DNA of 64,000 nt, taken from NCBI GenBank assembly GCA_036504055.1, contig DASXVU010000048.1, forward strand, positions 124,001 to 188,000. The letters are read 5' to 3'. Below the pieces are notes generated by a model, which ran no database searches, was not told the origin of the DNA, and saw only the letters and a list, made by a program, of their open reading frames with translations. Positions within the stretch are counted from its first letter, which is position 1, and the number at the start of each line of letters is the position of its first letter. The position numbers and the translations under genes are program-made. Positions 53,042 through 61,904 of this stretch are shown piece by piece. The DNA is from Methanomassiliicoccales archaeon. Its GTDB lineage: Archaea; Thermoplasmatota; Thermoplasmata; Methanomassiliicoccales; UBA472.

Positions 53042-53635
53042 ATGTCCGTCGAAATCCTCACCTCTGACCTAGCTGAAATGGGGTTCTTTGCCGTTTTGGG
53101 TCTGTTCTTCTTGGCCGAATTTCTCGGGGTAATGATCATACCGGCCCTGAAACGGCAGGGAACCAGGGTCCAGCAGAAGAATAGGGGATCGAATCTATTG
53201 GTCATATCCTCATGGATTGTCGCCCTCATAGTGTCCCAATTGTTCGCGAAGAACGATGTTGCCGTTTTGCCAAGCTGGGCCTATTATCTCGGGCTGGTAG
53301 TGATGCTGACCGGCATCGCCTTCAGACAATGGGCCATCGCTGTCCTTGGCCGTTATTTCTCTGGGGTCATAGGTGTACAGGAAGGTCAGAGGGTGGTGGA
53401 ATCCGGTCCGTATAGCTTGATCAGGCATCCTTCCTACACCGGCGCGCTTCTCATAATGGTCGGGATAGGCCTGGCCATGCAATCCTGGGGTGCGGTGCTG
53501 GTCATAATGCTGGTCTTTGCGATCAGTTACGGACATAGAATGCTGGTGGAGGAAAAGGTGTTGGTGGCGAACCTCGGTAAAAGTTACATCGAATATATGG
53601 GAAGGACAAAAAGGGTGATCCCTTTTCTGATTTGA
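53042..53635 (+). CDS. Isoprenylcysteine carboxyl methyltransferase family protein
   Basis: A 197-residue integral membrane methyltransferase of the ICMT/PEMT type. Five membrane helices and the C-terminal signature: GPYSLIRHPSYTG (about 122-134), followed by EEKVLVANLGKSYIEYMGRTKRVIPF, which forms the SAM and substrate site. In archaea the substrate is not known; candidates are isoprenoid or lipid groups. GGTGAACC precedes the start. Single gene. Confidence 0.9.
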   Translation: MSVEILTSDLAEMGFFAVLGLFFLAEFLGVMIIPALKRQGTRVQQKNRGSNLLVISSWIVALIVSQLFAKNDVAVLPSWAYYLGLVVMLTGIAFRQWAIAVLGRYFSGVIGVQEGQRVVESGPYSLIRHPSYTGALLIMVGIGLAMQSWGAVLVIMLVFAISYGHRMLVEEKVLVANLGKSYIEYMGRTKRVIPFLI

Positions 53636-53735
53636 TGCACCAAAGGGATTGCCTTCCAGTTCAAAAGGGAAATAAGTTGGGCACTACCGGCATCGCGGTA
53701 GGTGCATCGAACTCCCGTAGACCTGTCCACCTAGC

Positions 53736-54185
53736 CTAGAACCCTGTCTCAAGCGGTCTCGGTTGGAGGTCATAGTTGATCATCCAGTTGACCCCGAACT
53801 TATCGGCGAATGAAGCATACAACGCACCCCAGAACATCTTCTGCAGGGGCATCGTGACCTTCCCTCCATCCGACAGGCCCTTGAATATGGTCTCCGCCTC
53901 CGCCTCGCTTTCTGCGTTGATCATCATGTGGACGTTGTTGCCCGTGATCACCTTCAGGCCATGCGCCTCTGGGGCGTCGCTGCCCATTATGACTATGCCG
54001 TTGTTTAGGACGAGAGAGACATGCAATATGAGCTCCCTCTCACTCTCCGCGACATCTCCCGAGCCTGGCGGCATGTCCTTGAACCTCTGGAGCATGGTGA
54101 ACTCGCCGCCCAGGACCGACTTGTAGAAATTGAACGCTTCTTCCGTCTTGTCTTTGAAGTTGAGGTATGGGTTTATGGACTTCAT
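53736..54185 (-). CDS. VOC-family (PhnB-like) protein
   Basis: A 149-residue protein of the vicinal-oxygen-chelate superfamily, PhnB/YjdN type. It begins INPYLNFKDKTEEAFNFYKSVLGGEF, has LHVSLVLNNGIVIMGSD in the middle and ends FWGALYASFADKFGVNWMINYD, all typical. The usual length is about 140. Such proteins are annotated as glyoxalase-like but are often without known reaction. Upstream of it on the same strand is a DHFR-family gene 63 bp away. Confidence 0.9.
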   Translation of the reverse strand: MKSINPYLNFKDKTEEAFNFYKSVLGGEFTMLQRFKDMPPGSGDVAESERELILHVSLVLNNGIVIMGSDAPEAHGLKVITGNNVHMMINAESEAEAETIFKGLSDGGKVTMPLQKMFWGALYASFADKFGVNWMINYDLQPRPLETGF

Positions 54186-54248
54186 AGACCGATTTTGGAG
54201 CTAGGCCTACTTAATGATGCCGTGAGGAAGGTCATCGCTCCTTCCGGT

Positions 54249-54821
54249 TCAGGCCGGTCGGTACCTCAGCTGGACCACCCCATTCCCGTATGCTTTGGCA
54301 TCTATGAGCTCAAGGTCCATCTGTTTGATGTTGGCGAAGAAGCTCTTCCCCATTCCCAGGACGATCGGGACCACTATCAATTCGTATTCGTCGATAAGGC
54401 CCAGCTCCGTAAGCTGCCTGACTATGGAACCGCTCCCGATTATGACCATGTCCTTTCCTTTCTGCTTCTTGAGCTTGGTTATGCTGTCTTTCGTGATCTC
54501 CTTCATCAGCGAGACGTTCTTCCAGTTCGGCCCTTCCTCCACGCTCTCGAGCTTTCTGGAGAAGACAATCTTCTCACTGTTGTTCATGACCTTGGCCATC
54601 TCGGGGTCGTTCCTGATCGCTTCCTGTGTGGGCCAGTAGCTCTTCATCATCTCATAGGTCTTGTGTCCTAGGATAACCGTACCCCCCGATTTCGCCTCTT
54701 TATGGGTTACGTTATCGAATTCCTCATCCTTCTTGATCGATTTGAACCAATCCGTGTCCCCAAGTGGTCCGGCAAAGTAACCGTCGAGGGTGACGTAATT
54801 GAACACCGTTATCTTTCTCAT
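54249..54821 (-). CDS. Dihydrofolate-reductase-family (RibD C-domain) protein
   Basis: A 190-residue protein of the DHFR/RibD-C superfamily: start ITVFNYVTLDGYFAGPLGDTDWF, GGTVILGHKTYEMM, VFSRKL, MVIIGSGSIVRQLTELGLIDEYELIVVPIVLGMGKSFF read in pieces. NADPH-dependent reduction is expected, but members of this class are usually of unknown substrate rather than true folate reductases. No ribosome site precedes ATG 54821, so it is probably leaderless. The VOC gene follows on the same strand. Confidence 0.88.
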   Translation of the reverse strand: MRKITVFNYVTLDGYFAGPLGDTDWFKSIKKDEEFDNVTHKEAKSGGTVILGHKTYEMMKSYWPTQEAIRNDPEMAKVMNNSEKIVFSRKLESVEEGPNWKNVSLMKEITKDSITKLKKQKGKDMVIIGSGSIVRQLTELGLIDEYELIVVPIVLGMGKSFFANIKQMDLELIDAKAYGNGVVQLRYRPA

Positions 54822-55056
54822 GATTAATATTAGTCAAGCAGCCTGATTAAATCAGTTTGCATCGGGTCGAAGCGTGCGGCTTGATTCCTTAAGGATATTC
54901 CATGTGGTCAGTCAGGCTGAGCGTGGTGGAGATGGCCTTAGCAAATTCGTCCCATCCGATCTTGGACTGGACATCATTATTTGCCCCTAATGCATTCCCT
55001 CACTGCGGCAAGGATACAATAGAGTACTGCTGTTGGATGGGTCAAGGTGATAGATC

Positions 55057-55497
55057 ATGAACGCGGTTGATATAAGCCGGTGTTTCGGTTGTGGCAAGGA
55101 CAATCCTATCGGTCTCCATTTGAAGAAGGAATATCGCGGTAACAAGGCCCATATCGAGTTCTCGGTCAAGCCTGAGTATACTGGATATCCCGGGTTGATG
55201 CACGGAGGCGTTACCTGTGTCCTGTTCGATGAGGTTATGTACCACGCCGTCGCCAGGAATGAGACGGTTGCGGTCATCGCCAAGATGACGGTCGACTATC
55301 GAAGCCCAGCACTGGTCGGCGACCTTCTAATCTGCGAAGCCGAGGTCGTCAGACGAGAAGGGAGGAAGATCGACGTCTACGCTACCATCGTCAACGGAAC
55401 GACGAACGTTTTGGTCGCTGAAGCAAAGGGATTGTTCATCGAGGTCGATCTAGGGAAGCTCGTCGGAGAGAGAATTCCTGAGAATCCATCCAAATGA
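55057..55497 (+). CDS. PaaI-type hotdog thioesterase
   Basis: A 146-residue hotdog-fold protein. N-terminal CFGCGKDNPIGLHL is the Cys-containing start typical of this thioesterase subfamily; HGGVTCVLFDEVM holds the catalytic Asp/Glu region, and KMTVDYRSPALVGDLLICEAEVV is the following strand pair. It probably hydrolyses an acyl-CoA. GGTGAT lies 5 nt before the ATG. The neighbouring SRPBCC gene on the same strand is 157 bp away, with its own promoter. Confidence 0.92.
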   Translation: MNAVDISRCFGCGKDNPIGLHLKKEYRGNKAHIEFSVKPEYTGYPGLMHGGVTCVLFDEVMYHAVARNETVAVIAKMTVDYRSPALVGDLLICEAEVVRREGRKIDVYATIVNGTTNVLVAEAKGLFIEVDLGKLVGERIPENPSK

Positions 55498-55653
55498 AAT
55501 GATTTCCATAGCGTTGGGAACCGGGCAACGGCTACCTGTCCGATCTCCCCGATATTCCGGCAATGAGCACCATGGATGTCATTATGTTGAATGTATGAGG
55601 TCAATGGACCATCTGAGGCAGGTATATCTAGAGAATCCACGCATCATAATCGC

Positions 55654-56139
55654 ATGGGAGATCCGGACGGGATCCAATGGCCGGAACACTTCGATCCACG
55701 GAACGCACCGGTACACGTCAGGAACGAACTGGTCGTCAAGGCGCCCTGCGATTCGGTGTGGGGATGGCTAGTGCGGGCGGAGCTCTGGCCTACCTGGTAT
55801 ACCAACTCCAAGGATGTTCGTTTCCTGGAGGGATCCCCTCCCGACCTCCAACTCGGGACCAGATTCGCATGGAAGACGTTCGGCCTCGATCTGGTTTCGA
55901 CGGTTGTTGAGTTCGAAACTGGAAAAAGGCTTGCCTGGGATGCAAAAGGCCGAGGGGTCTCAGCATATCACGCATGGCTTCTGCAAGGCACCGACATGGG
56001 ATGCAAGGTGGTGACAGAAGAGACCCATTATGGGTGGCTCGCCAGGCTTAATAACCGGTTTAGGCCCGACAATATGCAAATGAGGCATCAGGAATGGCTT
56101 GAAGGTCTTGCGGACAAGGCCAGGAAAGGACGGCCATGA
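55654..56139 (+). CDS. SRPBCC-family protein
   Basis: A 161-residue START/Bet-v1-like protein: VRNELVVKAPCDSVWGWLVRAELWPTWY is the standard first helix pair, followed by strands RFAWKTFGLDLVSTVVEFE, RLAWDAKGRGVSAYHAWLL and the long C-terminal helix. Such proteins bind lipids or aromatic ligands in a deep pocket. ATG 55654 is preferred over 55591 because the extra 21 residues show no fold and the preferred start fits the first strand. The ligand is unknown. Confidence 0.82.
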   Translation: MGDPDGIQWPEHFDPRNAPVHVRNELVVKAPCDSVWGWLVRAELWPTWYTNSKDVRFLEGSPPDLQLGTRFAWKTFGLDLVSTVVEFETGKRLAWDAKGRGVSAYHAWLLQGTDMGCKVVTEETHYGWLARLNNRFRPDNMQMRHQEWLEGLADKARKGRP

Positions 56140-56335
56140 TCTGGTCGTTCACGATCGTGTTGTCTGTACGACCGACTGAGATTCATTCAATTTTGCAGAT
56201 CCCCATCCTATAGGGCCCTCGCCATTCTTGACCACAATCGACGCCGTTGTTGAAACGTGCTCTCCGACGCCTGATCTCTGACAATGAGTATGGTACCTGC
56301 AATTTTCAAATAGGTGGAGGTAAGAGCAACATTCC

Positions 56336-56734
56336 ATGGCAGAAACACCGCAGGATGACAAGGTTGGAACATGCCGGAAATCCCGTCACAAATGCGACCT
56401 CGAGGAGAAGATCGGTTATGTCCCTCTCGCCCTGACCGGGGCAGGAAAGATCGACGAGGAGATCGGCGGGAACCTGGAGAAGGTCATAGCAGACCTCTAC
56501 GACGATGTATGGAAGGAGGGCGCCTTGACCAGGAAGGAGAAACATCTTATCGCTTTGGCCGTCGCCCTTGCGGAAAGACAGGAGGGCCAGACCCACAAGG
56601 TCCTGGAGAAGGCCAAACGGGCCGGAGCCAGTGACGCAGAGATATACGAAACGCTGAAGCTCGTGCTCTGGCTGAGGGGAGTTCCCTGTTTTGTTCAGGG
56701 AGAAAGGATGCTGGCAGGTATGATCGGTCGATGA
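56336..56734 (+). CDS. Carboxymuconolactone decarboxylase family protein without CxxC
   Basis: A 132-residue all-helical AhpD/CMD-family protein. LTRKEKHLIALAVALAERQEGQTHKVLEKAKRAGASDAEIYET is the core, read in pieces. The normal peroxidase-type CxxC just before the His is replaced by RQEGQTH, so only the His is left. Other Cys are at the N-terminus (GTCRKSRHKC), which might serve instead. Length is normal for the family. It sits upstream of a hemerythrin-domain gene, both plausibly linked to oxidative stress. Confidence 0.85.
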   Translation: MAETPQDDKVGTCRKSRHKCDLEEKIGYVPLALTGAGKIDEEIGGNLEKVIADLYDDVWKEGALTRKEKHLIALAVALAERQEGQTHKVLEKAKRAGASDAEIYETLKLVLWLRGVPCFVQGERMLAGMIGR

Positions 56735-56883
56735 TGCGGTCCGACAATCTGGTCGCCCAGACCTGGCCCTCGTAGTTCCCCAACAGCACTCAGCGGCCAC
56801 CCGAGGGGATCGAATCGGTGGGTCGACCCCCTCTTTTTAATATTCGAGCATATCGTCATTCTTATAATCCATGCAGCAACCAT

Positions 56884-57567
56884 ATGTTCTGCATGCCATC
56901 AGGCTTTGAGCTCTATAAGAACATACACAAAGGCCAGCGCTTTGAGATGTTCCGCATATCAGACCTGGCCGGTCAGGCCGAGCCGGAAGATCCAGAGAGC
57001 CTTACAAGGTTGAGCGCCCGAATAGCAGCGTTCCGAGATGAACTGCGCAATCATGCCCATACTGAGGAGACCTATGTCCATCCTATCCTGGCCCAGCGCG
57101 TTCCCGGAGGTGCCCGTAAACTGGAACAGGACCACACGGTGATGCACAGGCAATTGGATGACCTTGTCGCCATGACGGAAACGATGATGTCGAACAAGTC
57201 CATCCCGTCGACTGAAGGCAAGGCACTGTTCCAGGAACTCTACCTGGCCTGGAACCGCTTCGTGGCTTTCTACCTCGAACACATAGACTACGAAGAGGAA
57301 CAGGCTCAGCCGGAACTTTGGCGGCTGTGCAGCGACGAAGAGGTGAAGGGTATCTTCGGCCATATCATCGGGTCAGAAGCACCCGAGATGCTGGCGTTCG
57401 ACCTGGGCATCATGCTTCCGGCCGTAAGCAGAGGGGAGAGGGTTGAAATGGTCAGGGCCCTGGATAATGCTCCGCCCGAGATGATGAAGATGTTCAGCGG
57501 GATTTCGCAAAAGGTCTTGTCTCCAGAGGATTACGAGGACCTGAGGTCAAGGGGAGGTCTCCCATAG
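56884..57567 (+). CDS. Hemerythrin HHE-domain protein
   Basis: A 227-residue protein with a hemerythrin-like four-helix core that binds a di-iron site. Ligand-like residues occur in order: NIHKGQRFEMF, NHAHTEETYVHP, EQDHTVMHRQLDDL and YLEHIDYEEEQ. The C-terminal 80 residues (LPAVSRGERVEMV, PPEMMKMF) extend beyond the core. ATG 56884 is preferred over GTG 56818, since a TATA-like TTTTTAATATT lies at 56834-56844 within the would-be coding part. Function may be O2 or NO sensing or iron storage. Confidence 0.88.
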   Translation: MFCMPSGFELYKNIHKGQRFEMFRISDLAGQAEPEDPESLTRLSARIAAFRDELRNHAHTEETYVHPILAQRVPGGARKLEQDHTVMHRQLDDLVAMTETMMSNKSIPSTEGKALFQELYLAWNRFVAFYLEHIDYEEEQAQPELWRLCSDEEVKGIFGHIIGSEAPEMLAFDLGIMLPAVSRGERVEMVRALDNAPPEMMKMFSGISQKVLSPEDYEDLRSRGGLP

Positions 57568-57602
57568 GAAGAATGGCAAACTCGTGATCCTCAAGCGCCA
57601 GC

Positions 57603-58718
57603 CTAGTCCTCTCTCCATTTGAAAAGCCTTACCGCCGCAACGAAGACAACTGCCGTTATGACCAGTATAATTGCCATGTCGGCCAGTGCGGCGCCGATGT
57701 TCCCATACACCATGACGTTGTTGATCCCTTCGATCACATAGAACAGCGGCAGCACGTGCGCGATGCCTTGCAGGTACATCGGCATGATGCTGATGGGGAA
57801 GAACGTCCCGGATAGGAACATCATCGGGAAGGTCACGATGTTGCCCACCACGCCGGCCGTCTCCGGGTTCTTGGACACCGTTCCGACCAGCATGCCCAGG
57901 GCTGCGAAGAGCGTAGGGCCTATCAGCAGGAATGGCAGGATCCAGATGGTCAGGGTAATGTGGGCGTCGAACGCCAGGATGCCGACGGTCACCATCAGGA
58001 CGAATGAGATCGCGGACAGGACGATGTACCACATGACCTTCGACAGCAGCCATTCCATCTTCGTCAGCGGCGTGAGGCTGAGCTGCTTGAACAGCTTGGT
58101 CTTCTTATATTCCGAGGAAATGTTGGTAAGGGAGAACATCGGGCTGACCAGTATCGAGAAGCCGATAAGCCCAGGGATCAGGAAATCGATGTATTTGGTC
58201 TGCTGGGTGTTGACCGTGGTCTGCGTCAGGCCGATGACGCTCGTGCCGTTGAAGCGTTGCAGGTTGAACAGGTTGGACACCCCGTTGACCGTTCCGGCGA
58301 CTATGCTGCTGCTGGTCGATGCCGGGTTTCCGAAGACCGTGATGTTCACCTGATGAGCAGCCAGATAGTTGGCCGAGAATCCCGCCGGGATGATGATGCC
58401 GTCAGAGGCGGAATGATCCGCCAGGTATTTGGGCAGGTCCAGAGACGGATCCACCATGATAACTTTCAGGGTGTGGGTGGCGTTCAGCGCTTTCAGGAAT
58501 TGACCCGCGACATTCATCTGCGGCACCGAGAACGGCCCGCTGTCCTGGTTCTGCATATAGACGTCGACGGTGCCGCCCGAATTGCCGGAGAAAATGGCGC
58601 CGAAGATCAGGATCAGGATGACCGGGAAAACCAGTCCGAAGAACAGCCCGATCCGGTTGCGCAGGTAGCCTCTGCTGTAGACCTTGAAATCGGCGAGGAT
58701 GCGTTTTCCGCTGATCAT
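57603..58718 (-). CDS. ABC-2 type transporter permease
   Basis: A 371-residue permease of the ABC2_membrane_3/4 class: one N-terminal helix (about 22-42), a large extracytoplasmic loop (about 45-175), then five helices (about 183-365). The charged KKTKLFKQLSLTPLTKMEWLLSK segment is the coupling region, and FPMMFLSGTFFPISIMP near 305-320 is the family signature. It is the membrane half of the exporter whose ATPase gene precedes it with a 4-bp ATGA overlap. Export of a drug, lipid or polymer is possible; the substrate is not known. Confidence 0.9.
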   Translation of the reverse strand: MISGKRILADFKVYSRGYLRNRIGLFFGLVFPVILILIFGAIFSGNSGGTVDVYMQNQDSGPFSVPQMNVAGQFLKALNATHTLKVIMVDPSLDLPKYLADHSASDGIIIPAGFSANYLAAHQVNITVFGNPASTSSSIVAGTVNGVSNLFNLQRFNGTSVIGLTQTTVNTQQTKYIDFLIPGLIGFSILVSPMFSLTNISSEYKKTKLFKQLSLTPLTKMEWLLSKVMWYIVLSAISFVLMVTVGILAFDAHITLTIWILPFLLIGPTLFAALGMLVGTVSKNPETAGVVGNIVTFPMMFLSGTFFPISIMPMYLQGIAHVLPLFYVIEGINNVMVYGNIGAALADMAIILVITAVVFVAAVRLFKWRED

Positions 58719-59677
58719 TGGCCACCACCTCCTTCCCGAGGCCCGTTGTTCGTTCTCCTCTTCAGCTCTCCACGCTCATCCACGATCCCGCTCACCAGTT
58801 TTACGAACACATCGTCCAGGCTGTCCCTCCGGGTGCGGATGTCGCCCCACTCCATACCCGAGCTCTCGGCCGACTCCAATGCCGTCAAGGCATCCGTCTT
58901 CCGGTCCATTTTGATGCTGATCTCTCCGGTATTGAACGTCACCTTCAGCTTGGTGTTCTCCTGGATGTGATCTGCAAGCTCCTTGCTCCCGCGTATCTCC
59001 AGCCGCTCCCCGGAGCCGTGTTCTCTGATGATCTCGTCCGACGTGCCCATCGCCACGATGCGCCCATGGTCCACGATGGCCACTCGGTCGGAGAGCACCT
59101 GCGCCTCGTCCAGATAGTGGGTGGTGAGCACGATGGTCTTGCCTTTTTCCTTAAGACCCCGGATCACCTCCCAGACCGCCCTCCTGGCGTTGGGGTCCAG
59201 GCCGGTCGTAGGCTCGTCCAGGAACAGAAGCTCCGGAGAGTTGACCAGGGACAGTGCCAGCCCGGTCTTGCGTTTCTGTCCCCCGGAGAGGTTGTCGAAA
59301 TGGACATTGGCCGATTCTTCCAATAGAACATCCTTGAGGATCTTGTCTGGATCGACCTCGATATCAAAGAGCATGGCATAATAGAGGATCGCCTCCCGGG
59401 GGCTGGTCTTGTCGAAGAAGGTGAACTCCTGTGGAATGACGCCGATCTTCCGGTGGAGCTTGTACCCGCTCTCCCACGGGTCCAGGCCGAGCACGGTGGC
59501 CTCTCCGCCATCCTTTTTCCTCAGGCCCTCCAGGATCTCTATGGTGGTGGTCTTTCCGGCCCCGTTCGGTCCCAGGAGGCCGAACACCTCTCCCCCCTTG
59601 ACACTGAACGAGATGCCGTCGACTGCTTTTATGTCACCGTAGTGCTTTTTCAGTTCTGTGACTTCGATAGGGTTCAA
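58715..59677 (-). CDS. ABC transporter ATP-binding protein
   Basis: The ATPase half of an ABC-2 exporter, about 320 residues. Walker A GPNGAGKTTT, Q-loop VIPQE, signature LSGGQKRK, Walker B LLFLDEPT and the switch His in LTTHYLDEAQ are all present. The C-terminal 80 residues are a regulatory extension (DALTALESAESSGM, SLDDVFVKLVSG) as in DrrA-type ATPases. The start is taken as TTG 59677, with GGAG 8 nt upstream; longer forms (ATG 59746, TTG 59791) add a segment without resemblance to the family. The permease gene overlaps by 4 bp. Confidence 0.9.
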   Translation of the reverse strand: MNPIEVTELKKHYGDIKAVDGISFSVKGGEVFGLLGPNGAGKTTTIEILEGLRKKDGGEATVLGLDPWESGYKLHRKIGVIPQEFTFFDKTSPREAILYYAMLFDIEVDPDKILKDVLLEESANVHFDNLSGGQKRKTGLALSLVNSPELLFLDEPTTGLDPNARRAVWEVIRGLKEKGKTIVLTTHYLDEAQVLSDRVAIVDHGRIVAMGTSDEIIREHGSGERLEIRGSKELADHIQENTKLKVTFNTGEISIKMDRKTDALTALESAESSGMEWGDIRTRRDSLDDVFVKLVSGIVDERGELKRRTNNGPREGGGGQ

Positions 59678-59799
59678 ATGTGTGTCTCCGACATTTTCGA
59701 GGCATCGATGCAATTCAACGTCCTGTGCAATATTGGCACACCTCATTTGAAATAACTTTTGGAGCCCGGCCTTTTCTAACCACCCCCCCAAAATCTCTT

Positions 59800-59822
59800 G
59801 TCGATTTAATCGATCGATCGAC
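59800..59822. promoter_or_regulatory. Cluster of ATCGAT palindromes upstream of DUF488 and ABC genes
   Basis: GTCGAT (59800-59805) and ATCGAC (59817-59822) are inverted and enclose ATCGATCG repeats. It lies between the divergent ABC operon and the DUF488 gene and may be an operator; short self-complementary tetranucleotides also arise by chance. Confidence 0.3.
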
Positions 59823-60077
59823 GAGGGTCATCGTCGGCTCTGCCTTCCGTAACAGTCGGCTATCCCTGTCATCTGCTTCTGCTTTATGTAGGAACATAGG
59901 ACAGCAGGTCAGACCTGGCTACTGCCGGGGTTCTGGACCTTTTTATAAATCTATTTCACCCATTGCCCGGCCTCTCAAGCACCAAATGGGAGGAAACCGG
60001 CCGTTCATTCGGAGGAAAACTGACCATCTCCCCGGTCATGCCAAGTATTATTTTGGTCGGGCTCGCACATACCATCG

Positions 60078-60434
60078 ATGATCGGCTTGAAGAGGGTGTA
60101 CGAACCGTCAAGCCCGGATGATGGCACGAGGGTTCTGGTCGACCGGTTATGGCCCAGGGGCGTTTCGAAGTCCAAGGCGGCGGTGGACGTTTGGCTCAAG
60201 GAGGTCGCTCCATCTCCTGACCTCAGAAAGTGGTTCTCGCATGAAGATGCCAAATGGGATGAGTTCCGGGAAAGGTACTGGAAAGAGCTGGAGGCCAATC
60301 CTGCGAACGTCCAGAAATTGAAGGATATGGCCGACAAGGGAAAGATCACCCTGATATTCTCCACCCGGGACGAGGTACGGAACAGTGCTGCCATACTTCG
60401 GGATTTCCTGACCAGGTCCGACGAATCCGGTTGA
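60078..60434 (+). CDS. DUF488 (YeaO-like) protein
   Basis: A 118-residue DUF488 protein. IGLKRVYEPSSPDDGTRVLVDRLWPRG near the start, WLKEVAPSPDLRKWF and FSHEDAKWDEFRERYWKEL are exactly the conserved blocks of YeaO-type members; the C-terminal LIFSTRDEVRNSAAIL completes the fold. The biochemical role of the family is not established. It is a single gene. The ATG directly follows CATACC without an evident ribosome site. Confidence 0.93.
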   Translation: MIGLKRVYEPSSPDDGTRVLVDRLWPRGVSKSKAAVDVWLKEVAPSPDLRKWFSHEDAKWDEFRERYWKELEANPANVQKLKDMADKGKITLIFSTRDEVRNSAAILRDFLTRSDESG

Positions 60435-60523
60435 GGTCGCCCAGTATGGCGTGGAAAGGATCAAAATAGCGTGGGGAGGCATCGAAGACCCAACATTCTC
60501 CTTCCGCGGCAGCGGTCCGATGT

Positions 60524-60865
60524 TCAGTCATCCTTCTTTTCATCCGGTAGGTAATCCTCCCGGACCGGGGAGAAGACCTCGATAGCCACCGAATCTTCCA
60601 GTATGACCGCTCCATGAACGGTGTTGCCAGGTATGTTCCAGCTATCTCCCGGGCCGACCATTGACTCTTCCGTCCCGATGGTCAGGCGCATCGACCCCGA
60701 CACGAGATATCCGGTCTGCTCCTGGAGATGGGAATGGCTGGGAAAGAGGCAGTCCGCCTTCAGTCGGAATTCGGTGAAGAGCGTGTGGTTACCATAGGTA
60801 AGCGTCTTCCGCGATATCCCTGGCGCCCTGGTCCTATAGCCGTCATCACATCTTCGATAGAACAT
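60524..60865 (-). CDS. Cupin-domain protein
   Basis: A 113-residue single cupin. Metal-binding motifs HSHLQEQTGYLVSGSMRLTIG (H-x-H, E) and GDSWNIPGNTVHGAVILED (PxxxxH) are complete, so it should bind a metal ion. Such small cupins serve as isomerases, dioxygenases or storage-like sensors; the substrate is not evident. It is convergent with the DUF488 gene and has its own upstream region (60866-61153 holds no other gene). Confidence 0.9.
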   Translation of the reverse strand: MFYRRCDDGYRTRAPGISRKTLTYGNHTLFTEFRLKADCLFPSHSHLQEQTGYLVSGSMRLTIGTEESMVGPGDSWNIPGNTVHGAVILEDSVAIEVFSPVREDYLPDEKKDD

Positions 60866-61153
60866 GCAATGGTAACTGGCACATGGCGTTATAGTTCTTA
60901 CCGCTGAGGTCGTAGAAGGTCACTTCACCTCGGCGTCCAACACCATTCGGTGTCGGCCTTTCCTTAGGCCAGACGTGTCAAACCTTCGTTCCCATCGACA
61001 TGGAGAAATGTAGCAAGATACCAGACCGTGAGTGTGAGGTGCTGGGAACGGATCGTTTTTCATTACCTTCTCGAGATGAGAGCTGATATGGATCGAGAAA
61101 GGTGGCCAGGCATCCGCAGCGCCCGATCGGCGATCCCCAGCCCTCCTATTCGA

Positions 61154-61819
61154 TCATTGAACATCCATGGTCCCGGCCTCTTTCAGGGCCTTCACCGCCG
61201 CTATGGCCTCGGCCTTCTTCTTGGTCCGGCCCTCGCCCTCCACCGTTCTCCCGTTTATCGTGGTCGTATGGCGGAAGATCAGCTGTCCATCTTCGGTGCG
61301 CTCGGACACGTTATGGGTGACGACCAGTTCCCGGTTCCGGTCCACCAGTTCCTTCAGGTCCGTGATCGGTCCCTTGCCGCTGGTCGAGCCCGACAAGAGG
61401 TCATCCGTCAGAAGGAACCGGTCAATGAAACCGCTCGCCGCCTCATACCCCACGTGCTGGTATAGCATCCCGACGATCGCTTCGAATGCCGTCGACACCA
61501 TCTTGTCGGTGACCTTGGCCCCCGCATCTCCGTGATGCATGGCCAGCATTACGGCGAGTCCGCCCTCCCTACCCGCCATGACCAGGACCGGGTTGCTTCT
61601 AAGATAATTGCACATCAGGGACATGGTGCCCGGCGCGAACTCCTGTTCCAGGTCAAAGATGGCCTCGGCCACTCGCATGTTGAGAACGGCATTGCCCAGG
61701 AATTCCAGCCTTTCGTTGTTCGGCACTCCGGCAGATTTGGGGGTCAATGCCTGTGCCAGGATCTTTCCGTCGCTGTCCGTTACCAGCAGGTCCTTGACGT
61801 ACTCCTCGATGGTCTCCAT
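61154..61819 (-). CDS. RNase III-like protein, catalytic Asp residues replaced
   Basis: A 221-residue protein with an RNase III domain (about 1-145) and a C-terminal double-stranded-RNA-binding domain (about 155-220; GEGRTKKKAEAIAAVKAL). In the signature the first catalytic Asp is Asn43 (NERLEFLGN; E. coli D45) and the second is Thr110 (STAFEA; E. coli D114), while Glu39 and Glu113 (E41, E117) remain. Magnesium-dependent cleavage is therefore doubtful and it may be a dsRNA-binding scaffold. ATG 61819, 8 nt after GGGAGAG, is preferred to earlier Met codons up to 61897. Confidence 0.85.
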   Translation of the reverse strand: METIEEYVKDLLVTDSDGKILAQALTPKSAGVPNNERLEFLGNAVLNMRVAEAIFDLEQEFAPGTMSLMCNYLRSNPVLVMAGREGGLAVMLAMHHGDAGAKVTDKMVSTAFEAIVGMLYQHVGYEAASGFIDRFLLTDDLLSGSTSGKGPITDLKELVDRNRELVVTHNVSERTEDGQLIFRHTTTINGRTVEGEGRTKKKAEAIAAVKALKEAGTMDVQ

Positions 61820-61904
61820 TCGATTCATCTCTCCCTGGCGGATATGTGGAAGGTCCATTAAACACTGCCGTGATCGTTCTTTGTTCGGATCGACCATGGT
61901 CGTC

